From Nitrospira sp. (lineage in GTDB: Bacteria > Nitrospirota > Thermodesulfovibrionia > Thermodesulfovibrionales > SM23-35): 53,733 bases of DNA. Position numbers and translations under genes: made by a program. The notes beneath the pieces were generated by a model that saw only the letters and a list, made by a program, of their open reading frames with translations, was not told where the DNA came from and searched no databases. Each line of letters begins with the position of its first letter. The stretch's first letter is position 1. Below, in pieces: positions 8,456-15,564 of this stretch. The stretch spans positions 1-53,733 of the forward strand of contig VGWX01000001.1 in NCBI GenBank assembly GCA_016873615.1, written 5' to 3'.

Positions 8456-9361
8456 TTAGTTTAACAATCTTTCGATTTTTATCCGGTTATTCTCTATTTT
8501 TCCTATTCCAAAGAGGACATGCTGAGGGCTTTTAAGTCTAATATACTGATTTATTGATGAATTTTCCGGAACCCTCTCATCGCCCGTTAAAAAAGGCGGG
8601 GAAAGGCAGATTGCAGGACAGATTATTGATACCCCATTTTTTGCTTTGGCATCTGATTCTTCGTCGAGAATTATTTCTTTCAGATGCAGGATAGCAGAAT
8701 CTATCGAACACCCCGGATCTTTATTATTGCTCAATCCCTCTATTGATACTGAATCCTCAATCCTGAAAGCGCCTATACGTGTCCGTGTTAATGAAACCAT
8801 ATGCGCTCCTGTTGCGAGGGCATTGCCGATATCATCACAGATAGTCCTGATATATGTTCCCTTGGAACATGAAATTTTCAGATCGAGATAAGGAGGATCA
8901 AAGGATAAAAGGTCCATTGCATAAACCGTAATGTCCCGCTCCGGCCTCTCTACACTGATACCTTTTCTTGCAAGTTTATAAAGTGGTTGACCGCCTATTT
9001 TAATCGCAGAGTACATAGGTGGTGTCTGTTTTATATGCCCGATAAAATTACTCAGGACGTTATGGACGTCAGACTCCTTTATAAAATGGAAATCTGCCCT
9101 CTCAATAACTCTGCCTGTTGAATCGTATGTGTCAGTTCTCTCGCCGAGCTTTAACCGTACAATATATTCTTTATTAAGCTCGGCGAGGAATCTGGTTATC
9201 TTTGTTGCCTCATCAAGACAAACAATCAGCACGCCGGTTGCTATCGGGTCAAGGGTTCCGGCATGTCCTGCTTTTTTTGCTGAAAAAAGCCGTTTAACCC
9301 TTGTTACTGCCTGTTGTGAAGAGATGTTTTCAGGCTTATTTAAATTTATGACAATATTCAT
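8456..9361 (-). CDS. truB: tRNA pseudouridine-55 synthase TruB
   Basis: TruB converts U55 in the T-loop of tRNAs to pseudouridine. The 301-residue protein shows the catalytic motif GHAGTLDPIATGVL (about 36-49, catalytic Asp in TLD), then KEYIVRLKLGERTDTYDSTG, TPPMYSAIKIGGQPLY and CSKGTYIRTICDDIG. The C-terminus is longer than the minimal enzyme and has a PUA-like end (SPQHVLFGIGKIENNRIKIERLL). The ATG at 9361 matches the family N-terminus, and it lies only 2 nt after the encoded CCA of tRNA-Arg, with no Shine-Dalgarno sequence. The mRNA therefore probably arises from a joint tRNA-Arg/truB transcript. Confidence 0.95.
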   Translation of the reverse strand: MNIVINLNKPENISSQQAVTRVKRLFSAKKAGHAGTLDPIATGVLIVCLDEATKITRFLAELNKEYIVRLKLGERTDTYDSTGRVIERADFHFIKESDVHNVLSNFIGHIKQTPPMYSAIKIGGQPLYKLARKGISVERPERDITVYAMDLLSFDPPYLDLKISCSKGTYIRTICDDIGNALATGAHMVSLTRTRIGAFRIEDSVSIEGLSNNKDPGCSIDSAILHLKEIILDEESDAKAKNGVSIICPAICLSPPFLTGDERVPENSSINQYIRLKSPQHVLFGIGKIENNRIKIERLLN

Positions 9362-9363
9362 TA

Positions 9364-9440
9364 TGGCGCGCCCAGAGGGATTCGAACCCCCGGCCTGCGG
9401 ATTCGTAGTCCGACGCTCTATCCAGCTGAGCTATGGGCGC
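9364..9440 (-). tRNA. tRNA-Arg(ACG)
   Basis: The minus strand folds as a 77-nt cloverleaf. The acceptor GCGCCCA pairs with TGGGCGC, the D-arm contains AGCTCAGCTGGATAGAG, the anticodon loop is CTACGAA (anticodon ACG) and the T-arm is GGGGGTTCGAATCCCTC. Discriminator G and the CCA end are encoded. truB begins 2 nt downstream. Confidence 0.97.
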
Positions 9441-9452
9441 AAAATATTTTCT

Positions 9453-9481
9453 GTTATATAACGAGATTAATTTCATGTCAT
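9453..9481 (-). promoter_or_regulatory. Candidate promoter of tRNA-Arg and truB
   Basis: On the minus strand ATGACA (9476-9481), a 17-bp spacer and TATAAC (9453-9458) lie 12 nt before the tRNA 5' end. Confidence 0.6.
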
Positions 9482-9510
9482 TGACCAGAAAATGATTCTA
9501 TTTATTTTAA

Positions 9511-9560
9511 ATAACGCCCCCAACCCCCTCTTAAATTAAGAGGGGGCGAGGGGGAGTTAT
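9511..9560. repeat. C/G-rich palindromic repeat behind the DUF2155-like gene
   Basis: Inner stem CCCCCTCTTA/TAAGAGGGGG with loop AAT is flanked by outer arms ATAACGCCCCC and GGGGGAGTTAT (one mismatch). Two related elements occur at 18082-18145 and 21594-21677. It could act as a transcription barrier between the lipoprotein gene and tRNA-Arg, but no T-run follows. Confidence 0.8.
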
Positions 9561-9584
9561 TTTCGTACTCTGAAGTTAAATATC

Positions 9585-10223
9585 CTATCCCTTTTTTATA
9601 CCTTCTTTAAGGGTAATGCCGTATTTTGGATGTTCAAACGGGTGTATTGACGGCACTTTTGAAAAAAGCCATCCCCATTGTTTTCCGGGTGCAGGGAATA
9701 TCTGCTTATCATTATCAAAGACCCGTATTCCCAGAGCAGGATTCCTTGGCTCATTTGACCCTGACGTAAGATTGAGCCCGTCCATCTTAAAATCAGGCAG
9801 AAATTCACCGACACGAATTTTGATATTCGAATTCGGAATTTTGAAGTCGCTGTTCAATTTTATTGTATATTCCTGTTTTGTCTTTGAACCCTTATCTTCA
9901 ATAATTATCTTTGCAGCGTTCCATTTCCCTTTAACAGAAGCAGGTATTACAACCTGCGATTTTCCCTTTGGCGTCATCATGCCGGGTTTGCCCATCTGCT
10001 GACCCGGAGGCATTTGTCCTGGAGGCATTTGTCCTGGAGGCATTTGTCCTGGAGGCATTTGTCCTGGAGGCATCTGGCCCGGAGGCATCTGGCCCGGAGG
10101 CATTATTGGTCCGGTCACAGGGCCTGTCTGCGGCACAGGAGGCTGTTCTTCCTTCTTCTTACAGGCTGATAATGAAAACGCTATTGCGATACATAATGTG
10201 ATTGCTAAAATTCTCTTTTTCAT
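9585..10223 (-). CDS. DUF2155-like lipoprotein with MPPGQ repeats
   Basis: The 212-residue protein has a good ribosome site (AAGGAGG). Residues 1-20 are a lipoprotein signal peptide (lipobox LSAC, Cys21) followed by KKKEE. A Pro-rich linker then carries seven tandem MPPGQ pentapeptides (about 41-75). The C-terminal 110 residues (about 95-205) resemble DUF2155: they include AKIIIEDKGSKTKQEYTIKL, PALGIRVFDNDKQIFPAPGK and the diagnostic end GWLFSKVPSIHPFEHPKYGI. The function of DUF2155 is unknown; a periplasmic location is inferred. It stands alone between the two tRNA genes. Confidence 0.8.
   Translation of the reverse strand: MKKRILAITLCIAIAFSLSACKKKEEQPPVPQTGPVTGPIMPPGQMPPGQMPPGQMPPGQMPPGQMPPGQMPPGQQMGKPGMMTPKGKSQVVIPASVKGKWNAAKIIIEDKGSKTKQEYTIKLNSDFKIPNSNIKIRVGEFLPDFKMDGLNLTSGSNEPRNPALGIRVFDNDKQIFPAPGKQWGWLFSKVPSIHPFEHPKYGITLKEGIKKG
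10008..10112. repeat. 15-bp tandem repeat encoding MPPGQ
   Basis: About seven units of GGAGGCATTTGTCCT (the later ones GGAGGCATCTGGCCC) lie in frame in the DUF2155-like lipoprotein. The near-identity of the first copies suggests recent expansion. Confidence 0.9.
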
Positions 10224-10247
10224 CTTTTCCTCCTTAAAATAATTCCG

Positions 10248-10289
10248 TTTACTACTTCCTATCTACTGTTTGCTGCATACTATCTACTT
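10248..10289. repeat. Degenerate heptanucleotide array between tRNA-Ser and the lipoprotein gene
   Basis: Six degenerate 7-bp units (TTTACTA, CTTCCTA, TCTACTG, TTTGCTG, CATACTA, TCTACTT) lie in the intergenic space, 7 bp from the tRNA-Ser 3' end. Confidence 0.65.
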
Positions 10290-10295
10290 TTTTAA

Positions 10296-10388
10296 TGGCG
10301 GAGAGGCAGGGATTCGAACCCTGGGTGAGGTTTTACCCCCACAACCGCTTAGCAGGCGGCTGCCTTCGACCGGCTCGGCCACCTCTCC
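10296..10388 (-). tRNA. tRNA-Ser(GCT)
   Basis: The 93-nt class II tRNA on the minus strand has acceptor GGAGAGG/CCTCTCC, anticodon loop CTGCTAA (anticodon GCT), a long variable arm (TGTGGGGGTAAAACCTCAC), T-arm CAGGGTTCGAATCCCTG, discriminator G and an encoded CCA. Confidence 0.97.
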
Positions 10389-10550
10389 TGAAATTACTTA
10401 AATTGTCTCAGAGCTATTTATACTAACAGCTTAAATTGGACTTTGTAAACATAACAGCTTAATCCATAAGCATCTTTTTTTCTATGACAATAGAAGAGAG
10501 CAGCTGTATTGCTTTCCCATGAAAAGGCGGTAATAGCGGTATCTGATATG

Positions 10551-11393
10551 TCAGTTTAAATCCCTGTGAACGATGCTCAGATCTATCGGATGTTTTCTGA
10601 TATAACCCTTTAGCTTCTCGACAATGGCGGGAGAGCGGTGATTGCCGCCTGTACAGCCAATGCCGATAGTCAGATAAGATCTCCCTTCTTTTATATAAAG
10701 TGGCATGAGAAAATCTATGAATTCCTTAATCTTTTTCACATATGCCTTTGCTGTCCGGTGCTTGAAAACATAGTCAGAAACCGATTTGTCAGTCCCCTTT
10801 AGCAATTTCAGCTCAGGGACAAAATTAGGGTTTGGAAGAAACCTTGCATCAAAAAGCAGATCAATATTTTGTGGGGCGCCAAGTTTGAAACCAAAAGAGA
10901 TGAGAACTACTGTCATCGCCTTTTTACCTGTGTGTATCTTGTAGAGAGACGTAATGAATTGTCTCAGTTGATGAGGAGTAAAAGAAGATGTATCAACAAT
11001 CCTGTCTGCAGCCTCTCTCAGTGGAGCAAGCTTTCCCTTTTCTGTCTGTATTGCTTCTTCGATATTCCAGCCGAGCGGATGAGGTCTGCGGGTTTCTTTA
11101 AATCTTCTTATGAGGATATCCCTTTCTGCCTCAAGAAAAAGGATCTCTGTGCGGTATTTATCTCTCAGTATCTTAAGAACGCTATTGACATCAGACAGAA
11201 ATCCTTTCTCTCTGATGTCAATGCCTATGCCTATCTTTTTAATCTCTCTATACTTAGATACTCCTGAAACAAACGAGTCGAACAGCGCAATAGGCAGGTT
11301 ATCTACACAATAAAAATCGGAATCTTCAAGCGCTCTCAGCGCAACCGTCTTCCCGGAACCGGAAAGACCGGTGATTATGACTATTATCGGCAC
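10551..11393 (-). CDS. rapZ: RNase adapter / nucleotide-binding protein RapZ
   Basis: RapZ/YvcJ proteins are P-loop proteins; in enterobacteria RapZ guides RNase E to the GlmZ small RNA and senses glucosamine-6-phosphate. The 280 residues carry Walker A GLSGSGKT (9-16), CVDNLP (about 29-34), RRPHPL (about 98-103) and the C-terminal signature GIGCTGGNHRSPAIVEKL. The start is GTG. It follows hpf by 10 bp and is the last gene of the lpt-rpoN operon. The ptsN and npr genes that often sit here in Proteobacteria are absent, so its target in this organism is unknown. Confidence 0.93.
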   Translation of the reverse strand: MPIIVIITGLSGSGKTVALRALEDSDFYCVDNLPIALFDSFVSGVSKYREIKKIGIGIDIREKGFLSDVNSVLKILRDKYRTEILFLEAERDILIRRFKETRRPHPLGWNIEEAIQTEKGKLAPLREAADRIVDTSSFTPHQLRQFITSLYKIHTGKKAMTVVLISFGFKLGAPQNIDLLFDARFLPNPNFVPELKLLKGTDKSVSDYVFKHRTAKAYVKKIKEFIDFLMPLYIKEGRSYLTIGIGCTGGNHRSPAIVEKLKGYIRKHPIDLSIVHRDLN

Positions 11394-11403
11394 AGCTTAC
11401 TCT

Positions 11404-11928
11404 CTATTTTACCGGCTCTATAAGACCAAAATTATTGTCTCTCCTGCGGTAGATAACGTTTATTTCTCCGCTGTTGTCATTTGTGAATACAAAGAAATCC
11501 TTATCGAGCAGTTCCATCTGCATTGCTGCTTCATCAGGGCTCATCGGTTTCAACTCGAACCTTTTATTCTTTATAATCCTGCCAACCTCTGCAGGAAGTA
11601 GAGCTTCTTCAGACATGGGAACTGCTTTCCCTTCAGATTTCCTGTGAGCAACGAGTTTCTCTTTATATTTCTTTATCTGTCTTTCGAGTTTTTCTGCTAC
11701 CTCATCGATCGATGAATATACATCACCGGTAATTCCTTCTGCCTGTATAAGGACTCCATTGACCTTAAGCAGCACCTCCACCTTATGTCTGTATTTCTCT
11801 ACACTGATAGTAACAACCGCTTCGGATATGTTCGATAGGTAACGGTCAAATCTTGCAATCTTCTTTTCCGCATAGCTTTTCAGAGCAGGCGTAACTTCAA
11901 TGTGTCTTCCTGTAACGATAATATTCAT
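11404..11928 (-). CDS. hpf: Ribosome hibernation promoting factor, long form
   Basis: HPF binds the 30S decoding centre and dimerises ribosomes in stationary phase. From the ATG at 11928 (ribosome site AAAGGAGG) it has 174 residues. The S30AE domain is at about 1-100 (MNIIVTGRHIEVTPALK, KIARFDRYL, SIDEVAEKLERQIKKYKEK). The C-terminal dimerisation domain of the long form is at about 115-172 (RFELKPMSPDEAAMQMELL, FFVFTNDNSGEINVIYRR). A longer reading frame upstream overlaps rpoN and has no support. Position after rpoN is the classic one. Confidence 0.95.
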   Translation of the reverse strand: MNIIVTGRHIEVTPALKSYAEKKIARFDRYLSNISEAVVTISVEKYRHKVEVLLKVNGVLIQAEGITGDVYSSIDEVAEKLERQIKKYKEKLVAHRKSEGKAVPMSEEALLPAEVGRIIKNKRFELKPMSPDEAAMQMELLDKDFFVFTNDNSGEINVIYRRRDNNFGLIEPVK

Positions 11929-11938
11929 ATATCCTCCT

Positions 11939-13405
11939 TTAATTGGTCGATTTTCTTCTCTGTGTCTGTGACGGGATTCCGAGCTCCTCCCTGTATTTTG
12001 CAACAGTCCTCCTTGCAATGACGATGCTGCTTTTGCTCAGCATCTCGGATATTTGCTGGTCACTCAGAGGCTTAAGGGAATCTTCCCCTGTCACGATCTT
12101 CTTTATAGTATTCTTTACAGATGTCGACGAGATGCTCCCCTTACCGCTGCTGAGAGCGCTGCTGAAGAGGAACCTGAAACAGAAAATTCCATGTTCGCAG
12201 GAAATATACTTGTTGGATGTAACTCTGCTTATGGTGCTCTCATGCAAACTCAGTATTGATGCAACATCCTTTAGGGTTAAGGGTTTCAGATACTGCACGC
12301 CGTTCTCGAAAAATTCGTTCTGAAGATCAATAAGTGTCTCGGTAACTCTGTATATTGTTCTGTTCCTCTGGTCAAGACTCTTCAGAAGCCCGACCGCAGA
12401 CCGCATCTTCTCAATGAGAAACTGTTTATCTTCTTTCGGGTAAGCATTGTTCTGCTGAATGAGTTTTCTGTAGAAACTGCTGACCCTCAATCTCGGCAAT
12501 CCTTCATCATTCAGTATGATCTGATATCCTTCTGCTGTTCTTATCAGGTATACATCAGGAACAATATAGTTTGTGTCATCGCTCGAAAAAATTCTGCCTG
12601 GTTTAGGCTCAAGACCCTCGATAATTTTCACGGCCGCCATGATATCTTTCAAAGGAAGGGCGTTTTTCTGCGCAATAACAGCATATTTCCTTTTTTCAAG
12701 CTCATCCATATTGTTCATAATCATCTTCTCTATGATGGTGTCTTGCAGGTTCAGCGCCTTAAGCTGTATAAGCAGGCATTCTGTTAAGTTTCGTGCGCCT
12801 ACGCCCGAAGGATCAAAACCCTGTACGATATAGAGCGCTTTCTCTGCTGCCTCTGCACTGGTCTCTGCCGCCTTTGCCATCTCTTCGACCGAAGCCTTCA
12901 GGTACCCGTTTTCATCTATATTGCCTATAACAATTTCTCCGACTTTTATCATCTCTTCAGGAATATGTGATAACCGTAGTTGCCATAATAGATGATCATA
13001 TAGATCCGGTTTTTTCGTGAGGAACTGCTCGAAAGACGGAGGGGTTACTGTTCCGGGATTGAAATAGCCCATGTCCCTTCCGTCTGAACTCCTCTCCTCA
13101 AAGTATTCATCTACCGTGAAGTTCATAAGCTTTTCGAGCGGGGCGTCAGTATCTTCATATGAATCTTCCTGTTCTGAAGAATCTTTTTCCTCTCTTGCTG
13201 CGGCGTCTCTCTCCTCGGGTGTAAGTTCCTCAAAAGGAACTTCATCAACGGATTCCTCAAGGAATGGGTTCTCCATAAGTTCCTGGGAAAGAAAATCTGA
13301 GAGTTCAAGATGGGGCAGTTGCAGCAGTTTTATTGCCTGCTGAAGTTGAGGCGTAAGTATCAGTTTTTGAGACAACCTGAGTTCGAGCCTGTTTTCAAGA
13401 GACAT
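11939..13405 (-). CDS. rpoN: RNA polymerase sigma-54 factor RpoN
   Basis: Sigma-54 directs transcription from -24/-12 promoters with enhancer-binding ATPases. The 488 residues show the Gln/Leu-rich activator-interaction region I (about 1-50, LSQKLILTPQLQQAIKLLQL), an acidic region II (about 50-95), the core-binding domain (about 110-300), the HTH (about 370-400, LTLKDVASILSLHESTISR) and the C-terminal RpoN box ARRTVAKYREELGIPSQTQRR-like end (about 465-485). The start overlaps the lptB stop as TAATG. No -24/-12 promoter (GG-N10-GC) was obvious to me in this window, so the regulon is not visible here. Confidence 0.96.
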   Translation of the reverse strand: MSLENRLELRLSQKLILTPQLQQAIKLLQLPHLELSDFLSQELMENPFLEESVDEVPFEELTPEERDAAAREEKDSSEQEDSYEDTDAPLEKLMNFTVDEYFEERSSDGRDMGYFNPGTVTPPSFEQFLTKKPDLYDHLLWQLRLSHIPEEMIKVGEIVIGNIDENGYLKASVEEMAKAAETSAEAAEKALYIVQGFDPSGVGARNLTECLLIQLKALNLQDTIIEKMIMNNMDELEKRKYAVIAQKNALPLKDIMAAVKIIEGLEPKPGRIFSSDDTNYIVPDVYLIRTAEGYQIILNDEGLPRLRVSSFYRKLIQQNNAYPKEDKQFLIEKMRSAVGLLKSLDQRNRTIYRVTETLIDLQNEFFENGVQYLKPLTLKDVASILSLHESTISRVTSNKYISCEHGIFCFRFLFSSALSSGKGSISSTSVKNTIKKIVTGEDSLKPLSDQQISEMLSKSSIVIARRTVAKYREELGIPSQTQRRKSTN

Positions 13406-14139
13406 TACAGCGTAAACTCCTCTCCGAGAAAGGCTTCCTTAACCCTGGAATCCGCAACAATTTTATCCGGGCTTCCCTCTTCGAGTATCTCACCGTTACT
13501 GATAATATATGCCCTGTCTGTTATGGAAAGTGTATCTCTTACGTTATGATCTGTTATTAATATTCCAAGTCCTTTGTCTTTAAGATAACCGAGCATCTTC
13601 TTGAGTTCTATAATAGCAATGGGATCTATTCCTGCAAATGGCTCATCAAACAGGATGAATCTTGGTTTTATAGCAATAGCCCTTGCTATTTCGGTTTTCC
13701 TCCTCTCACCCCCGGAAAGCTTATACCCATGCTTTTGTGACAGATCAACAAGGTTGAACTCCTTTAAAAGACGGCCTACCTCATACTCTATCTCATCACG
13801 GCTGAGTCCCCTTATCTCGAGCACCGCCTTTAGATTATCTTCAACTGTGAGTTTTCTGAATATGGATGGTTCCTGGGGCAGATAGCTTATCCCCATAAGA
13901 GACCTGCGGTACATGGGAAGATCAGTCATATCCTCATTGTCGAGAGAGATTTTTCCACCATCCGGTTTAATGAGTCCAACGATCATATAGAAGGTGGTTG
14001 TCTTCCCTGCGCCATTCGGACCAAGCAGTCCTATAATCTCACCGGTATTCACACATACATTCAGGCTTTTAACGACATGTTTTTTACCGTAATATTTTGA
14101 TAGCCCTTTTGCTTCAAGGAGGTGCATAGAGGATTCCAT
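13405..14139 (-). CDS. lptB: LPS export ABC transporter ATPase LptB
   Basis: LptB powers extraction of LPS from the inner membrane with LptFG. In 244 residues it has Walker A GPNGAGKTT (40-48), a Q-loop in SYLPQEPSIF, signature LSGGERRK and Walker B FILFDEPFAGIDP, followed by an H-loop (ITDHNVRD). The start shares TAATG with the lptA stop and the stop shares TAATG with the rpoN start, so translation is coupled on both sides. Confidence 0.96.
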   Translation of the reverse strand: MESSMHLLEAKGLSKYYGKKHVVKSLNVCVNTGEIIGLLGPNGAGKTTTFYMIVGLIKPDGGKISLDNEDMTDLPMYRRSLMGISYLPQEPSIFRKLTVEDNLKAVLEIRGLSRDEIEYEVGRLLKEFNLVDLSQKHGYKLSGGERRKTEIARAIAIKPRFILFDEPFAGIDPIAIIELKKMLGYLKDKGLGILITDHNVRDTLSITDRAYIISNGEILEEGSPDKIVADSRVKEAFLGEEFTL

Positions 14140-14630
14140 TACTGCTCTTTTTTATTTGTCAGGAAAACCTTGCTGTCTTCGACAATAAAACGGTCTTCGT
14201 TCATAAGATATGTCATTATTCGGCCTGTAACCACATTTTCTCCGTCTACAGCCCTTGGCTCGCCTGTGAAAATAACCTTTTCGTCATCTGCATAATATAT
14301 AGCTTCCTGAGAAGTGATAACCCTGTTTTCCTTAATGAGCTTAACTCCTCCTCCTGCATCAAGCTTTGTGACATTGCCGGAATTATCATAATGGACAAGC
14401 ATCTTCTCGGCATAAATTGTCACATCTGTTGTCCGTGCGACAACAGAATGTTCAAAAAGGGCTGTCCGGGCTTTATTGTCCGCTGTCAGCATTTTAGAGG
14501 TTATAGTTAAGGGTCCTTTTATCTTTTTTGCCTGTTCTGCAGAAAAACCAGGAGCAGCGAGCAAAAAAAACAGGATCAGAGATCCGCACAGGCGTAAAAT
14601 GCTATTTATGGAAAGTTGCCTTAACATCAT
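14139..14630 (-). CDS. lptA: LPS periplasmic bridge protein LptA
   Basis: LptA (OstA-like) polymerises into the beta-jellyroll bridge that carries LPS across the periplasm. From ATG 14630 it has a signal peptide (LCGSLILFFLLAAPGFSA) and then an OstA domain (about 40-155: LTITSKMLTADNKARTALFE, VVARTTDVTIYAEKMLVHYD, AIYYADDEKVIFTGEPRAVDG). An ATG at 14657 is an alternative start. The gene overlaps the end of lptC by about 29 bp and is coupled to lptB. Confidence 0.88.
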   Translation of the reverse strand: MMLRQLSINSILRLCGSLILFFLLAAPGFSAEQAKKIKGPLTITSKMLTADNKARTALFEHSVVARTTDVTIYAEKMLVHYDNSGNVTKLDAGGGVKLIKENRVITSQEAIYYADDEKVIFTGEPRAVDGENVVTGRIMTYLMNEDRFIVEDSKVFLTNKKEQ

Positions 14631-15111
14631 TGAGTATACTGACCTTTTGTTCAGCATCTGCTTTCATTCCCTTGCCTTCTACCTTAAAGCCTTTGCCTTC
14701 AACGGTAATCTTCCCACCGGTCTGTATCTCCCCGGAGGATAACTCATAATCTAGTGAATCTGCTGTTATTTTGTAATCTTTCGATGCGGCTTCAACTACA
14801 CTGTCTGTGGTGAAGCTTTTGTCTGAAATATTATATATACCTTTGCCTGCATGCAGGGTTACTCCATTTTTCTGGAGCATCATCTTTATATCACTGAGTT
14901 CAGCCTTATCTTCACCCTCTGTGAAATCAGCCTTGCTTGCCGTAAGGGTCCAGAGGGTTACCCCTTTTTTCTTCTGGAGAATCCTGACATCCTCGATAAA
15001 GGAACCGCCCTTTATCTGTACGTCCCCGGTGAATTCCCTCCCTGTTCTCAGCATCAGGAAAAGACTGCTGAAAAGCGCAACAGAAAGCACGACCATTAAA
15101 ACTCTCTTCAT
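14602..15111 (-). CDS. lptC: LPS export protein LptC
   Basis: LptC is the bitopic inner-membrane partner that hands LPS from LptB2FG to LptA. From ATG 15111 it has 169 residues: MKRVLMVVLSVALFSSLFLM is the membrane anchor, and the periplasmic OstA-like domain follows (about 35-165, WTLTASKADFTEGEDKAELSDI, GKGIYNISDKSFTTDS, GKITVEGKGFKVEGKGMKAD). Upstream in-frame starts (TTG 15159, ATG 15126) lie inside or before the promoter-like sequence, so ATG 15111 is preferred. It heads the lptC-A-B-rpoN-hpf-rapZ operon. Confidence 0.85.
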   Translation of the reverse strand: MKRVLMVVLSVALFSSLFLMLRTGREFTGDVQIKGGSFIEDVRILQKKKGVTLWTLTASKADFTEGEDKAELSDIKMMLQKNGVTLHAGKGIYNISDKSFTTDSVVEAASKDYKITADSLDYELSSGEIQTGGKITVEGKGFKVEGKGMKADAEQKVSILNDVKATFHK

Positions 15112-15116
15112 TGAAA

Positions 15117-15145
15117 ATTCTATCATACGTGAATAACTATGTAAA
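15117..15145 (-). promoter_or_regulatory. Candidate promoter of the lpt-rpoN operon
   Basis: On the minus strand TTTACA (15140-15145), a 17-bp spacer and TAGAAT (15117-15122) are followed after 5 nt by the ATG of lptC, again without a ribosome site. Confidence 0.5.
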
Positions 15146-15213
15146 CCCTGACGTAACAAAGCCTGAGAAAAGATCGTATTGCAAAAACTCCTTTATACGT
15201 AGATAATATTTGA

Positions 15214-15534
15214 ATGATCACCTTTGATGATTTCAAAAAGCTGGATATCAGGATCGGGAAAATTCTTGCGGCAGAAAAGGTGGAGGGAACTGAGAAACTG
15301 CTGAAATTGGAGATTGATTTCGGTTTCGAAAAGCGGGAGCTTGTTGCAGGGATTGCTGAAATCTATCAGCCCGAACAAGTCATCGGAAAAGAAATTCCTG
15401 TGCTCATGAATCTGGAGCCGAAAACTATCAGGGGAATTGTAAGTCAAGGAATGATCCTCGCAGCAGACGTCGAAGGGAAACCCGTTCTCATGCATCCGGG
15501 AAAAGAAGTCCCGCCGGGAAGTATCATAAGATAA
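15214..15534 (+). CDS. Stand-alone tRNA-binding (EMAPII/CsaA-like) domain protein
   Basis: The 106-residue protein is one OB-fold tRNA-binding domain of the kind fused to the C-terminus of methionyl-tRNA synthetase or found alone as CsaA. Signature stretches are DDFKKLDIRIGKILAAEKVEGTEKLLKLEIDFG, split at about 4-36, then GKEIPVLMNLEPKTIRGIVSQGMILAA and VPPGSIIR at the end. It is divergent from lptC and has no operon partner. It may act as the trans C-terminal domain of a MetRS that lacks one, or as a CsaA-like chaperone; the sequence alone does not decide. Confidence 0.85.
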   Translation: MITFDDFKKLDIRIGKILAAEKVEGTEKLLKLEIDFGFEKRELVAGIAEIYQPEQVIGKEIPVLMNLEPKTIRGIVSQGMILAADVEGKPVLMHPGKEVPPGSIIR

Positions 15535-15564
15535 CAATCACAATTCAGGTTAATGACTGGTAAT

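Noticed and set aside
9968-10201. Plus-strand frame with VLEAF repeats
   Set aside because: It is the mirror of the MPPGQ repeats in the DUF2155-like lipoprotein.
11929-12018. N-terminal extension of HPF
   Set aside because: The extra residues overlap the end of rpoN in another frame, and a strong AAAGGAGG site marks the ATG at 11928.
15193-15537. Minus-strand frame of 114 codons
   Set aside because: It is antisense to the tRNA-binding protein, which has a clear family match.
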